Below, in pieces: positions 18,008 to 26,202 of a DNA stretch of 64,000 nt (position 1 is its first letter; every line of letters begins with the position of its first letter). Below the pieces are notes generated by a model. That model had not been told where the DNA came from and did not search any database. It saw only the letters and a list, made by a program, of their open reading frames with translations. The DNA comes from Xanthomonas indica. GTDB lineage: Bacteria > Pseudomonadota > Gammaproteobacteria > Xanthomonadales > Xanthomonadaceae. The DNA lies in NCBI RefSeq assembly GCF_040529045.1, contig NZ_CP131914.1:4448501-4512500 (forward strand). The letters run 5' to 3'. Both the position numbers and the translations under genes were made by a program.

Positions 18008-19303
18008 TCAGAGTCGTCCAGTCACGGTAAACAGCGGATCGAGAATCCACTCATATAACTTTCGCTGCTCCAGGTTGACGCTTCCTTCGACAAGCATTCC
18101 CGGCCTCAAAGGCACCTCTCTGCCATACACCCTGACGGTGGGAGACCCGATATCGATGCGAACCCGATAGAGGGGCTCCGCACCCGACTTCATTAGGCTT
18201 GCCGGAAGCCTGACCTCCTCGACTCGCATCGTGGATCGCGAAATCGCCTTGACCCGACCTGTCTGCTGGCCGAACTTTTGGTATGGGAACGCAGAATACC
18301 GCAGCGACACATCCATCCCCTCGCGCATCAGCCCCACCGCCTGCGACGGTGCATACATCTCGACCTCAAGCGGGCGGTCTTCGGGTATCAGCACAGCCAA
18401 TGGCAGTAGCGCACCCACCCCCTGGCCCGCAGCAACATTGACCGTTCCGACAACCCCATTCCCCAGCGCGCGAACCACGACAGTGCGCGTGCCTGTGCTT
18501 TCGGTCAGTTGCTGATCCAGTTCAAACGTCTTTCGCTGCAGATCGAGCGCGTCGAGCTTGAACTGTGCCGTTTGGTTTTGCATGTCGGACGCCAGGGAAC
18601 TGCGCTCCCTGCGCAATCGCTGGATTTGCCGACGGATGTCCACCAACTGTTGTTTTTTGCTCAGAAGATCCAGGCGCTTCTCGCGAACGGCAATGCCTGA
18701 CACATACCTGGAACTTTCCAGGTCCGAATAGGTCCTCGAAGTCTGCTCCGCCAGCGCGATAACCTGCACCTGCAACTGCTCCTGCTGGGAAGCCGCGCGA
18801 ATCTCTTCGTCGTAATCGCCAAGCCGCTCCAACATCGAGGTCTTCAGCAGCTCAGCTTTTCGTTGGCGCTCTGCTGTCTCTCTTTTCAGACTCTGACGGC
18901 GCTCATCGAGGAGTTCGGGAATCGCACCATCGCCACCTGCCAGGCGCGCATTGCCTAGCGACTCCGACAACACGAACATGGCTTGCCCGGCGTGCACTTG
19001 CTCGCCTTCCCTCACCAAGACCCTGGACACGCTCCCTGCGGAAGGTGCTATGACCGACACGGTTCCGCCTGCGGGGATCACCACGCCCTGCCACTGCACC
19101 TTCCGTGACGTGCTGAACGTGGCAAGAAACAGCAAGATCAGCGCGACGATCAGCACGCCTGCCAGCGCCATCCCTCCAACGAGCCGATCTCCAAGCAGAA
19201 GCACCGTGCCGTAGGACTTTGGCTCAGCCGATGCGGCGAGCGCTTGATGGCGAAACATCCCGCGGGAACTCTTATCCGCTCCACCAGGCGCATCTTGATC
19301 CAT
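18008..19303 (-). CDS. HlyD-family periplasmic adaptor of the lanthipeptide exporter
   Basis: 431 residues: a cytoplasmic N terminus, one TM helix at about 45-66 (GMALAGVLIVALILLFLATF), a lipoyl half (GSVSRVLVREGEQVHAGQAMFVL, about 89-112), a long coiled coil (about 130-270, rich in Arg, Gln, Glu and Leu), the second lipoyl half (VRALGNGVVGTVNVAAGQGV) and a beta-barrel region ending LRPGMLVEGSVNLEQRKLYEWILDPL. This is the membrane-fusion partner of type I/PCAT exporters, linking the pump to a TolC-like outer-membrane channel, which is not encoded nearby. It lies 21 bp downstream of the unknown gene at 19325-20107. Confidence 0.9.
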   Translation of the reverse strand: MDQDAPGGADKSSRGMFRHQALAASAEPKSYGTVLLLGDRLVGGMALAGVLIVALILLFLATFSTSRKVQWQGVVIPAGGTVSVIAPSAGSVSRVLVREGEQVHAGQAMFVLSESLGNARLAGGDGAIPELLDERRQSLKRETAERQRKAELLKTSMLERLGDYDEEIRAASQQEQLQVQVIALAEQTSRTYSDLESSRYVSGIAVREKRLDLLSKKQQLVDIRRQIQRLRRERSSLASDMQNQTAQFKLDALDLQRKTFELDQQLTESTGTRTVVVRALGNGVVGTVNVAAGQGVGALLPLAVLIPEDRPLEVEMYAPSQAVGLMREGMDVSLRYSAFPYQKFGQQTGRVKAISRSTMRVEEVRLPASLMKSGAEPLYRVRIDIGSPTVRVYGREVPLRPGMLVEGSVNLEQRKLYEWILDPLFTVTGRL

Positions 19304-19324
19304 GATCTGTCTCTTCCCTAACGA

Positions 19325-20107
19325 CTATCTACTCGCTGCAGAGTTCCCCGGGAAACTCTGGATGACATCGCCCTTGTCATCGATGAAGTCCAACGACGCC
19401 TTGCCGCCAGGCGCGACGGACATGATGATCCTGGGCCGTCCCGCGTCGTCCGCGAGGATGACGGCAGACGACTTTCCGCGCGTACGCCCAACAAAGAGCC
19501 TCTGGGTCTGCTGACCGCCCGCCTCCTTCCATTGCTTCAACAGCGCATCCTTCTCCACCCCTTTCGGGGCAGCCAAGTATTTCTCATACAACCCCTTGTA
19601 TTGCCCGTAGAGACCGCGATCGAATACGGAAAGACCCGTCTCCATGAACCCACCCTGCTCGTAATGATGCAGGGCCATTTGCTGATCTCCGCCATACCGA
19701 TCCATGGAGAGGTGCACGCCGCCATTTGGCTTGCCATCCTTATCGATATAACCGTCATAGATCAGCCCGCCGACCTCGTCGCCTACGCCATTGTAGAACA
19801 ACATCCCGGGCATCTTGCCGCGATCGCTTTTCCCGACCTCTCCGTCCGTCACGGGGTCAGGCAGAAAGCCGCGCGCCGCCAAGACCATGGATTTCGACCC
19901 ATCGTCGTTGACGATATTGATACGATTGACGTCGATTTCGGAGAAGACCTCCCTGCGAACCGGACTACGCGCGCCCATCATCATCAACATGAAGGGCAGC
20001 GCCAGCGCCACAGCCAAGAACGCCTTCAGAATCCGATTCTGCGTGCGTAGCTGGGCAACGACATCCGCCGCATCGCCACCAGCACGCTTCATATCTACCA
20101 TCGGCAT
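19325..20107 (-). CDS. Unknown membrane-anchored protein of the lanthipeptide operon
   Basis: 260 residues. A short charged N terminus is followed by one strong TM helix (about 29-46, AFLAVALALPFMLMMMG) and a mostly beta periplasmic region with repeated strand pairs (INIVNDDGSKSMVLAARGF, GMLFYNGVGDEVGGLIYDGY, LFVGRTRGKSSAVILADDAG, RIIMSVAPGGKASLDFID). I do not recognise the family. The topology suggests the bulk lies outside the inner membrane. It sits between the synthetase (9 bp gap) and the HlyD gene (21 bp gap), so a role in peptide maturation, immunity or export assembly is inferred from position only. Confidence 0.7.
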   Translation of the reverse strand: MPMVDMKRAGGDAADVVAQLRTQNRILKAFLAVALALPFMLMMMGARSPVRREVFSEIDVNRINIVNDDGSKSMVLAARGFLPDPVTDGEVGKSDRGKMPGMLFYNGVGDEVGGLIYDGYIDKDGKPNGGVHLSMDRYGGDQQMALHHYEQGGFMETGLSVFDRGLYGQYKGLYEKYLAAPKGVEKDALLKQWKEAGGQQTQRLFVGRTRGKSSAVILADDAGRPRIIMSVAPGGKASLDFIDDKGDVIQSFPGNSAASR

Positions 20108-20116
20108 ACCAATCCC

Positions 20117-22798
20117 CTAGTTTGCTGCCAGCAGCTCGTCCAGCATGATCACTTCATTCCGCTTATCGCCGGCCAGCCGATCCAGATAAGAAATAATGCC
20201 CGCGCCTCCACCCGCCAGTGAGCAACTTATCTTCGGCGAGTTTCCGCCCGGGAAGCATACCCCAGATTCCTTATCTATCCTGAAAAGGTCCAGACCGCAT
20301 GCGACCCGCCATGCCAAAGCACGATAGCTGTCGTCCTCCAGGAACTGCGCAGCGTCTAGCAGATAATGCCCGATCCCGGAAAGTCCAAGGAACAGATCGC
20401 CGCTCACCGTGTACTTCTGAGAAACCGACGCCTTGACCTGATCGACAAACACCTTGTACTTTTCCGACCGGGTAATCGCATACATGCGCACCGCCACGGA
20501 CGCCACGCCTGCAGTGCCAGCTCCCAGATAAGGATAGAGGATTCGATTCTCCTGCACGGTGTCACTGGGAAATCCCACGGCGCCGTTGACGGTGCGCCCA
20601 TGGGAGATATCGTGGTCCAGCCCTTGCATGGCGAGTTCGATATAAACGTCTTCACCGGTTGCTACGCCTAGGTACAGCAGAAACAACGCGATACCGGAGC
20701 CTCCAGAGTGAAGACCAAGTCCGGTGTAGCCGTTGGCGTCAAGACTCCAGGCGATCCCCGTGTCCTGAGCAACGCCTGTCGCCCGCAGCGCCTTGCCGAC
20801 TTTTACCGCCGCGTCCAGGTGTCTAGCGTCATTGCTGGCGAGCCAAACTTTGAGGCAGGCCATGCCATAGCCGGCATAGCCATAACCCAACGACATGCTT
20901 TCATGGAGCAATTGGTGCTCGGCCGCTCGCGTCAACGTGCGCTCCGATTCCGAGATCAAACCGATCGCGGACTGAACCCACGCCAGGCCGCACAATCCAT
21001 TGAGCAGCCCAGGCAGGTGATTGCCCTTGCCCCCCGAGCGCGCCATCCACCCCTTTAAATCCGCAGGAACGCTTTTATCAACCTGTTGCCAGACAAGCGC
21101 GACACCGGCCACGCCATGATCGATTGCAATGAGGTCTGCACTCTGCGGGCCCAGCGGGAACGGACGCCATGGATGATCAACCCGCATCACGCTTCGCATG
21201 TAGTCCATGGCTTTCACGACCACCTGTGCGACATCGGGACGGCGCATGTCCGCTGATTCGGCCGAGAACGCCGTCACGCGATCCAGATCGATCAGCTCAA
21301 GCAGTCGCCGACACTGCTGCAGGTCAGGATCGGAGTCTCGCAGCAGCGACTTGATGCAGGCATTGAATTCACGCGGCAGGCCGACGTCAACCATCAGTTC
21401 TGCGAGTATCCGCTCGGGATACTCTTCAATGATGTCCAGCGATACGGAGCTCGGCGCCAGCAGCGCGAGCAACACGCAACCTAGCGCATAGCAATCATCA
21501 GACATCTGAGCGACGTCTCGACCCCGGCGATCGGGAGCGCAGAATCCAGGAGTGTAGATATTGATGTTCTCGTCAACCCCGACCTGCAGCGCTCCCTCGA
21601 AGTCAATGAAGCGGAGTTGCATCGACTCCGGATCGATCATGATGTTATTGGTGGAAATATCACCGAATACGATCCCGTTAGCGTGCAAGAGCCGCACCTT
21701 CTCTATCAGATCGGCGCCGATAGCTGCCGACTGCTCCAGCCACGTTCTGACCTCGGCCTGAGAAGAACCTGGGTATAACGACTTTGTTGCGTCCAGGCAG
21801 TACTCTCTGAGTGTTTTCCCCGCCACCCTCTCCTGGACGAGAAATGTATGCTCCCATTCGACAAACCAGCCCAATGGTCGCGGCGCGATTCCGCTACCTT
21901 CCAGGACATGCAGAATTCTCTGCTCTTTCTTGAGGCGACTCAACGGATCGAGTCCGTTCACCTCCGCATCGACATGCGGACGCGCCTCTTTTATTACTAC
22001 CGGAAGATCATCGGTTACTCGCCGCGCCGCGTATACGCCACCGGCATTGGAAAACTTGAGCACGGACTCAATGGCATACTTCTCCCCAAATAGCTCGTCG
22101 GCGCCCGCGTCATCGGCAGGCGGCTCGCTTTGTCCCCAGCGCGCGTCGACTGCGAACTCGGGGACACGGAAGTGAGGAGTACGCAGGTCCTCCACCAAAC
22201 GGAATCCACCATCGAGGATCATGCTCTTTTCTCGCCCGCGCAGATCGCGAACGGTGAAGGCGCGGAACCCGCCATATCGATAGAATACCGCACCAGAGTC
22301 CTTGTATTGCCTGTCGGACAGGATGTAAGGACCTTGAATATCCCGAAGCTCCTGGTACAGCAACTCGATCAGACTCTCGAACTTTTCGATACCGGCCGGA
22401 TAGATCGTCATGAACTTCCCACCCGACTGCCTTGCCGCCGACTTGGAAAGCAGCTTTCGGTGTATGAACTCGTCGCTCGCGAACTTGAACTCCGTTCCGT
22501 CATTGGTACAGACGCGCGTCACCCGCTCAAGCACGACTCTGGCTTCTTTCAAAGTACAACTGATATGGATCTTCCAGCCCTGGGTGAGGTGCGGCGAAAC
22601 CGGCGCCACAGCCTGGGTCCAGAAGTAGTCGCGCCTTAGTCGCCACAGCGCGGGCAAAAGAGGATCGACGAAATCACAGTACGTTGACTTCGGCTTGTAT
22701 TTATTGAAAGGAACGAAGAACTCGGGATGCGCGTTAAGATCCCCAGCATTCTGATGATTCAAGTGAACCTCACAAAAATCAATCACGATGCCGCGCAC
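20117..22798 (-). CDS. Class III lanthipeptide synthetase (LanKC: lyase-kinase-cyclase)
   Basis: 893 residues. The N-terminal lyase-like domain covers about 1-230. The Ser/Thr kinase domain covers about 240-510, with Lys270 (VVIKEARP), catalytic loop GDISTNN with Asp380 and Asn385, and metal-binding Asp399 in DFE. The LanC-like cyclase covers about 545-893, built of Gly-rich repeats. At the positions where class I, II and IV cyclases hold zinc (W-C-x-G and C-H-G) this protein reads YPYLGAG and LFLGLSG, so zinc ligands are absent as in class III enzymes. It would phosphorylate and dehydrate Ser/Thr of the precursor and then form lanthionine or labionin rings. It follows the precursor gene by 135 bp. 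Confidence 0.92.
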   Translation of the reverse strand: MRGIVIDFCEVHLNHQNAGDLNAHPEFFVPFNKYKPKSTYCDFVDPLLPALWRLRRDYFWTQAVAPVSPHLTQGWKIHISCTLKEARVVLERVTRVCTNDGTEFKFASDEFIHRKLLSKSAARQSGGKFMTIYPAGIEKFESLIELLYQELRDIQGPYILSDRQYKDSGAVFYRYGGFRAFTVRDLRGREKSMILDGGFRLVEDLRTPHFRVPEFAVDARWGQSEPPADDAGADELFGEKYAIESVLKFSNAGGVYAARRVTDDLPVVIKEARPHVDAEVNGLDPLSRLKKEQRILHVLEGSGIAPRPLGWFVEWEHTFLVQERVAGKTLREYCLDATKSLYPGSSQAEVRTWLEQSAAIGADLIEKVRLLHANGIVFGDISTNNIMIDPESMQLRFIDFEGALQVGVDENINIYTPGFCAPDRRGRDVAQMSDDCYALGCVLLALLAPSSVSLDIIEEYPERILAELMVDVGLPREFNACIKSLLRDSDPDLQQCRRLLELIDLDRVTAFSAESADMRRPDVAQVVVKAMDYMRSVMRVDHPWRPFPLGPQSADLIAIDHGVAGVALVWQQVDKSVPADLKGWMARSGGKGNHLPGLLNGLCGLAWVQSAIGLISESERTLTRAAEHQLLHESMSLGYGYAGYGMACLKVWLASNDARHLDAAVKVGKALRATGVAQDTGIAWSLDANGYTGLGLHSGGSGIALFLLYLGVATGEDVYIELAMQGLDHDISHGRTVNGAVGFPSDTVQENRILYPYLGAGTAGVASVAVRMYAITRSEKYKVFVDQVKASVSQKYTVSGDLFLGLSGIGHYLLDAAQFLEDDSYRALAWRVACGLDLFRIDKESGVCFPGGNSPKISCSLAGGGAGIISYLDRLAGDKRNEVIMLDELLAAN

Positions 22799-22868
22799 GG
22801 ATGTGTTCGCGCATCGCAGGAAAAAAATTTCGGCAGCCGCTTCTACAATCTAATGAGACGCAGTAGAA

Positions 22869-22893
22869 CCGTGCGACCCAGCGGATCGCACGG
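22869..22893 (-). terminator. Hairpin between precursor and synthetase genes (possible attenuator)
   Basis: CCGTGCGA and TCGCACGG form an 8-bp stem with a 9-nt loop in the 135-bp gap downstream of the precursor gene. In the direction of transcription it is followed by TTCTACTG, not by a long U run, so partial termination or mRNA-end protection is more likely than a full stop. Such leaky hairpins often raise precursor over synthetase expression in RiPP operons. Confidence 0.45.
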
Positions 22894-22933
22894 CCTACTT
22901 TGCTACATCAATGCGAAACGCGGCACCTGATGA

Positions 22934-23134
22934 TCAGGAGCCGATCTGTGCATCGACAGTTTCCTTCGGACAACCCCGACTCGCGGTGCTCCACTCGTCC
23001 TTGGTAACGCCGCCACAGTTGATGCTGTCGGTGCTCCACGCAGCCAAGCCTCCGCTAACACCCTCCAATTCCTGCAGTGCCAGCACCTTCATCTTCGCCG
23101 AGGACTTGTTGCGCAGTTTGGAATCACTATTCAT
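22934..23134 (-). CDS. Lanthipeptide precursor with double-glycine leader and two WSTxSxxC motifs
   Basis: 66 residues from ATG 23134; an ATG 9 nt upstream (23143) is in frame but directly abuts AAAGG at 23144-23148, which is spaced ideally (9 nt) for 23134. The leader is residues 1-29, charged at first and ending LQELEGVSGG, the classic C39 recognition pattern with cleavage after Gly29. The 37-residue core carries two eight-residue repeats, WSTDSINC (33-40) and WSTASRGC (48-55), 15 residues apart. Each holds Ser-x-x-Ser-x-x-Cys, the labionin/lanthionine-forming pattern of class III peptides. It is the first gene of the operon feeding the LanKC and PCAT proteins. Confidence 0.88.
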   Translation of the reverse strand: MNSDSKLRNKSSAKMKVLALQELEGVSGGLAAWSTDSINCGGVTKDEWSTASRGCPKETVDAQIGS

Positions 23135-23148
23135 CCTGACCATCCTTT

Positions 23149-23610
23149 AGCTGAGTTATCCATATGCGAATTATCCGCAGACACAGATAATCCGCGTCCT
23201 TGAGTTACAGAAAACCGGCTGCAACTCGACCTCAAGAATCCCGAGGCAGACATGCCGTGTCAAGGTGATGAAAAGGATAAATGACTGGATTCTCCTACTC
23301 ACCAGAACTTGGCTACAGAATGCTCCACTCCCTACCCAGCCCCAGGTCTCAGCGGGCTACGGGACTCCCTTTCACCGACCATCTTCGTGTCAATGCGAGT
23401 CGGGCATTCCGGCCAGGATCGGTGACGCCTCCAAGGGTTCATGTTGCCGTGCACCGCAACGCGGCACTTCATACAGAACCGGCGTCCGACGGTTTCCGCA
23501 CGCACGCAGCGTCGGTCAGCAGCACAGCACGACACCACCTGCGCCACGATCGAACTGCGCCTACTGACAGCCAGATGCGCTTTTATGCCTTTGAACGCAT
23601 CTTCCCGGAC
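23149..23610. other. Presumed promoter region and unassigned DNA upstream of the precursor
   Basis: I see no convincing gene here. Just upstream of the precursor (23149-23200) the minus strand is AT-rich with repeated GGATTATC/GGATAATTC/GGATAAC words, and GATAAT could serve as a -10 element. The rest (23280-23600) has mixed composition, several short unsupported frames on both strands, and may be remnant DNA at the island edge. Confidence 0.4.
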
Positions 23611-24855
23611 TCACTCCACCTGGTCCATGCGGATGCGGTTGGCGAACAGCGAGAACGCCAGCATCCCGGCCAGGCCGCTGGCGCGCGCCACCCATGTCGG
23701 CAACCAGCGCGGCGGCGCCAGCACGCCGGACTCGAACAGCGGCGCGAACGCGGCCACGTCCTCCAGCGCCATCTTGCCGGCGAACAACCAGCGGCACAGC
23801 GGCAGCCGGTCGCGCTGCAGCGCCTGGCGGAAGAAGGTGTGCACCGACACCAGGCCGCGCAGGTACACGGTGTCCTTGGTGAACGCGGCGCCGCCGGTGG
23901 TCGGCACGCCGCGGAACACGCGCTGCGCCGAGGAGAAACTCTCCGCCGGCGCCTGCCCGGCCGCGTCGAAGTAGCGGAACACCTCGATGAAGTCGGCGCC
24001 GTCGCGGGCCAGCGCGATCGCCTCGATGCGCAGGCTGATCCGCTTCATCCGCGCGATGTCGATGCTGCCGGTGATCTGCTCGGCGAAGGTCGCCAGGCCT
24101 TCCTGGGTGGCGGTGGTGCGCGGCGAGGACAGCGCCAGGCTCGGCAACTGCGCCTGTTGCCGGCCATTGAGCGCGGTCAGCGAATGCACCAGCGCCTCGT
24201 GGTGGAACAGTTGCGCGCGGTCGTAGTCGCTGAAGTGCGCGCCGGAGCGCAGGCGGATGCGCTGCGCGCCGGCGGCGGCCTTGGCCAGCAGGTCCGGATC
24301 CAGTTCCACCGTGATCACCCGCGTGCCGAAGAATTCGTCCAGGTCGCGCTGCAGCAGCAGGCGCAAGGCGGTGGCCGACACCGGCACCTGTTCTTCGGCC
24401 GAGAACAGTTCGCGGTCCAGTTCCTGGGCGATGCGGATGAAATGGCCGGCCGCCTCGCGGGTCGTCGGGCCGTGGCCGGGCATCGGGTCGTCCGGCACCC
24501 CGAACAACTGCGCCGAATAGCGAGCCACCGCCGGCGTGCCCAGCGCTTCCAGCAGGGCCGCGGCCAGATCCCAACTATTCACCGAGGCCTGCAGGTAGGC
24601 GCCGAGCGGGTGCGCCGGATCGGCGGCCTGGGCGATCGCGGCCAGCTCGCGGCGGGTATCGGCAAAATCCAGCCTGGGATATTGCACCTGCGGCAGCTGC
24701 GGCTGCCCGCGCGCCACGCTCTCCAGGAACGGTGCCTGCAGCGCCACCGGCCAACTGGCCAGCGCCAGCAGGCGGATGCCGCGCACCGCCTTGACCAGCC
24801 GCGCATCGAGCGCGGCGTGGTGGCGGATCTCGACCGGCAGCGCGCGCTTGGCCAC
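23611..24855 (-). CDS. DUF1704 metallopeptidase-like protein (QEGLA motif)
   Basis: 414 residues if translation begins at the GTG at 24855, eight bases after the rsgA stop; no ATG occurs before the conserved region, which starts at about residue 20. The HHEALVHSLT motif (HExxxH, a gluzincin-like zinc site) is followed about 30 residues later by TATQEGLATFAEQ, the signature of the family often annotated 'flavohemoglobin expression-modulating QEGLA motif protein'. Eukaryotic relatives are tubulin carboxypeptidases (MATCAP). The bacterial substrate is unknown. Tight linkage to rsgA suggests co-transcription. Confidence 0.82.
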   Translation of the reverse strand: MAKRALPVEIRHHAALDARLVKAVRGIRLLALASWPVALQAPFLESVARGQPQLPQVQYPRLDFADTRRELAAIAQAADPAHPLGAYLQASVNSWDLAAALLEALGTPAVARYSAQLFGVPDDPMPGHGPTTREAAGHFIRIAQELDRELFSAEEQVPVSATALRLLLQRDLDEFFGTRVITVELDPDLLAKAAAGAQRIRLRSGAHFSDYDRAQLFHHEALVHSLTALNGRQQAQLPSLALSSPRTTATQEGLATFAEQITGSIDIARMKRISLRIEAIALARDGADFIEVFRYFDAAGQAPAESFSSAQRVFRGVPTTGGAAFTKDTVYLRGLVSVHTFFRQALQRDRLPLCRWLFAGKMALEDVAAFAPLFESGVLAPPRWLPTWVARASGLAGMLAFSLFANRIRMDQVE

Positions 24856-24863
24856 GGCCGGCG

Positions 24864-25976
24864 TCAGCGGCGCAGGTTGCGCGGCGGCGGGCGCTTGCCG
24901 CCCGACTTGCCGCCACTGGGCTTGCCGCTGCGGCCGGCGGCCGCGTTCTGCGCCTGGCGCTGCGCCAGCTTGCCGGCCGCGCCGGCCACTTCTTCGCGCA
25001 ACTTCAGGTAGTTGGCCAGGCGCGCGGCATCGATCTCGCCGCGCTCGATCGCCGCCTGCACCGCACAGCCCGGCTCGGCCAGGTGCGCGCAGTCGTTGAA
25101 GCGGCACTGCGCGGCCAGCGCCTCGATGTCGGCGAAGGCGCCTTCGGCCAGGTCTTCCTCGCCGGTGGGCTTGAGTTCGCGCATGCCGGGGGTGTCGATC
25201 AGGCAGGCGCCGGACGGCAGCGGCAGCAGCGCGCGATGGGTGGTGGTGTGGCGGCCGCGCGAGTCGGTGGCGCGCACCGCCGCGGTGCGCATCTTCTGCA
25301 CGCCCAGCAAGGTGTTGGTGAGGGTGGACTTGCCGGCACCGGACGAGCCGACCAGCACCGCGGTCTGCCCCGGCCCCAGCCACGGCTGCAGCGCGGCGAC
25401 GCTGTCGGCTTCGCGCGCGTTGACCGTGAGCAGCGGGATGGCCTGCGCCGCCAGTTCCTCCAGCACCGCCAACGCATCGTCGGCGTACTCGGTGAGATCG
25501 GCCTTGGTCAGCACCACCACCGGCGCCGCACCGCCGCCGCCCACCAGCAGCAGATAGCGCTCGATCCGCCGCGGATTGAAGTCCGCATCGAGGCCGCAGA
25601 CGATGAACACCGTGTCGATGTTGGCCGCGATCACCTGCTGGTGATAGTGCTCGCCGGCGGCGCCGCGCTTGATCGCGGTGCGCCGCGGCAGCAGCGCGAC
25701 GATGCGCGTGTCCTCCAGCAGCACCCAGTCGCCGACCGCGGCGCGCTCGTGGCTGGGAAAGCGTGGCCGCTGCCAGTCCGGCAGCGATTCGACCTTGAAC
25801 CCGGTGTCCACCGCATCGGCGACCACGTAGCCGGTGCGGTGCTGCTCCACCACCCGTGCCGGCCGTGCCTGCGGATGTGTGTCGAACAGCGCGCGCCAGG
25901 CCGGCTCCTCGGGCATTCCGGGCCAGGGCCAGCCGATGGGGCGCAACGCGTCGAAGTCGATCGGGGAGGTGGTCAT
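24864..25976 (-). CDS. rsgA: RsgA, ribosome small-subunit-dependent GTPase
   Basis: 370 residues. An OB-fold covers about 40-110. The circularly permuted GTPase follows: LTKADL (G4) comes before GSSGAGKST (P-loop, G1) and DTPGMREL (G3). The zinc knuckle is CRFNDCAHLAEPGC near 295-310. A basic C-terminal tail (RSGKPSGGKSGGKR) probably contacts rRNA. RsgA checks 30S subunit maturation. The ATG at 25976 gives the usual length. It is followed by the DUF1704 gene with an 8-nt gap. Confidence 0.95.
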   Translation of the reverse strand: MTTSPIDFDALRPIGWPWPGMPEEPAWRALFDTHPQARPARVVEQHRTGYVVADAVDTGFKVESLPDWQRPRFPSHERAAVGDWVLLEDTRIVALLPRRTAIKRGAAGEHYHQQVIAANIDTVFIVCGLDADFNPRRIERYLLLVGGGGAAPVVVLTKADLTEYADDALAVLEELAAQAIPLLTVNAREADSVAALQPWLGPGQTAVLVGSSGAGKSTLTNTLLGVQKMRTAAVRATDSRGRHTTTHRALLPLPSGACLIDTPGMRELKPTGEEDLAEGAFADIEALAAQCRFNDCAHLAEPGCAVQAAIERGEIDAARLANYLKLREEVAGAAGKLAQRQAQNAAAGRSGKPSGGKSGGKRPPPRNLRR

Positions 25977-26202
25977 GCGCGGATTCTAGAGGGTGTGCCA
26001 CGCCGCGCGGTGAGCGCCAGGCCGCAGCCATGGCCACGCATGCGTCTGCGGCAGCCACGCGGGCCATCCCGGCGCCTCGCCCGATGCGGCGCCCGCGGCA
26101 GCGGCCGGCCGCCGTAGACGACCGGCTGCCGAGGCGCCCCTGCCCCGCCGTGGTGTCACATTTCCGCTACCATGCAGGTCCCACGCCCCACCGGCCAATG
26201 CG

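Noticed and set aside
20117-22798. Interpretation as a plain Ser/Thr kinase or as a class IV LanL
   Set aside because: The N-terminal lyase-like part and C-terminal LanC repeats show a synthetase; lack of zinc ligands disagrees with class IV.
23332-23547. Possible second precursor peptide (71 residues, Cys-rich) upstream of the lanthipeptide gene
   Set aside because: No Gly-Gly leader, no Ser-x2-Ser-x2-Cys pattern, no ribosome site. Likely a chance frame.
23611-26067. Apparent 818-residue fusion of DUF1704 protein with an upstream frame
   Set aside because: The upstream part overlaps rsgA in another frame and is Arg/Ala-rich noise. The real gene starts at the GTG at 24855 after the rsgA stop.
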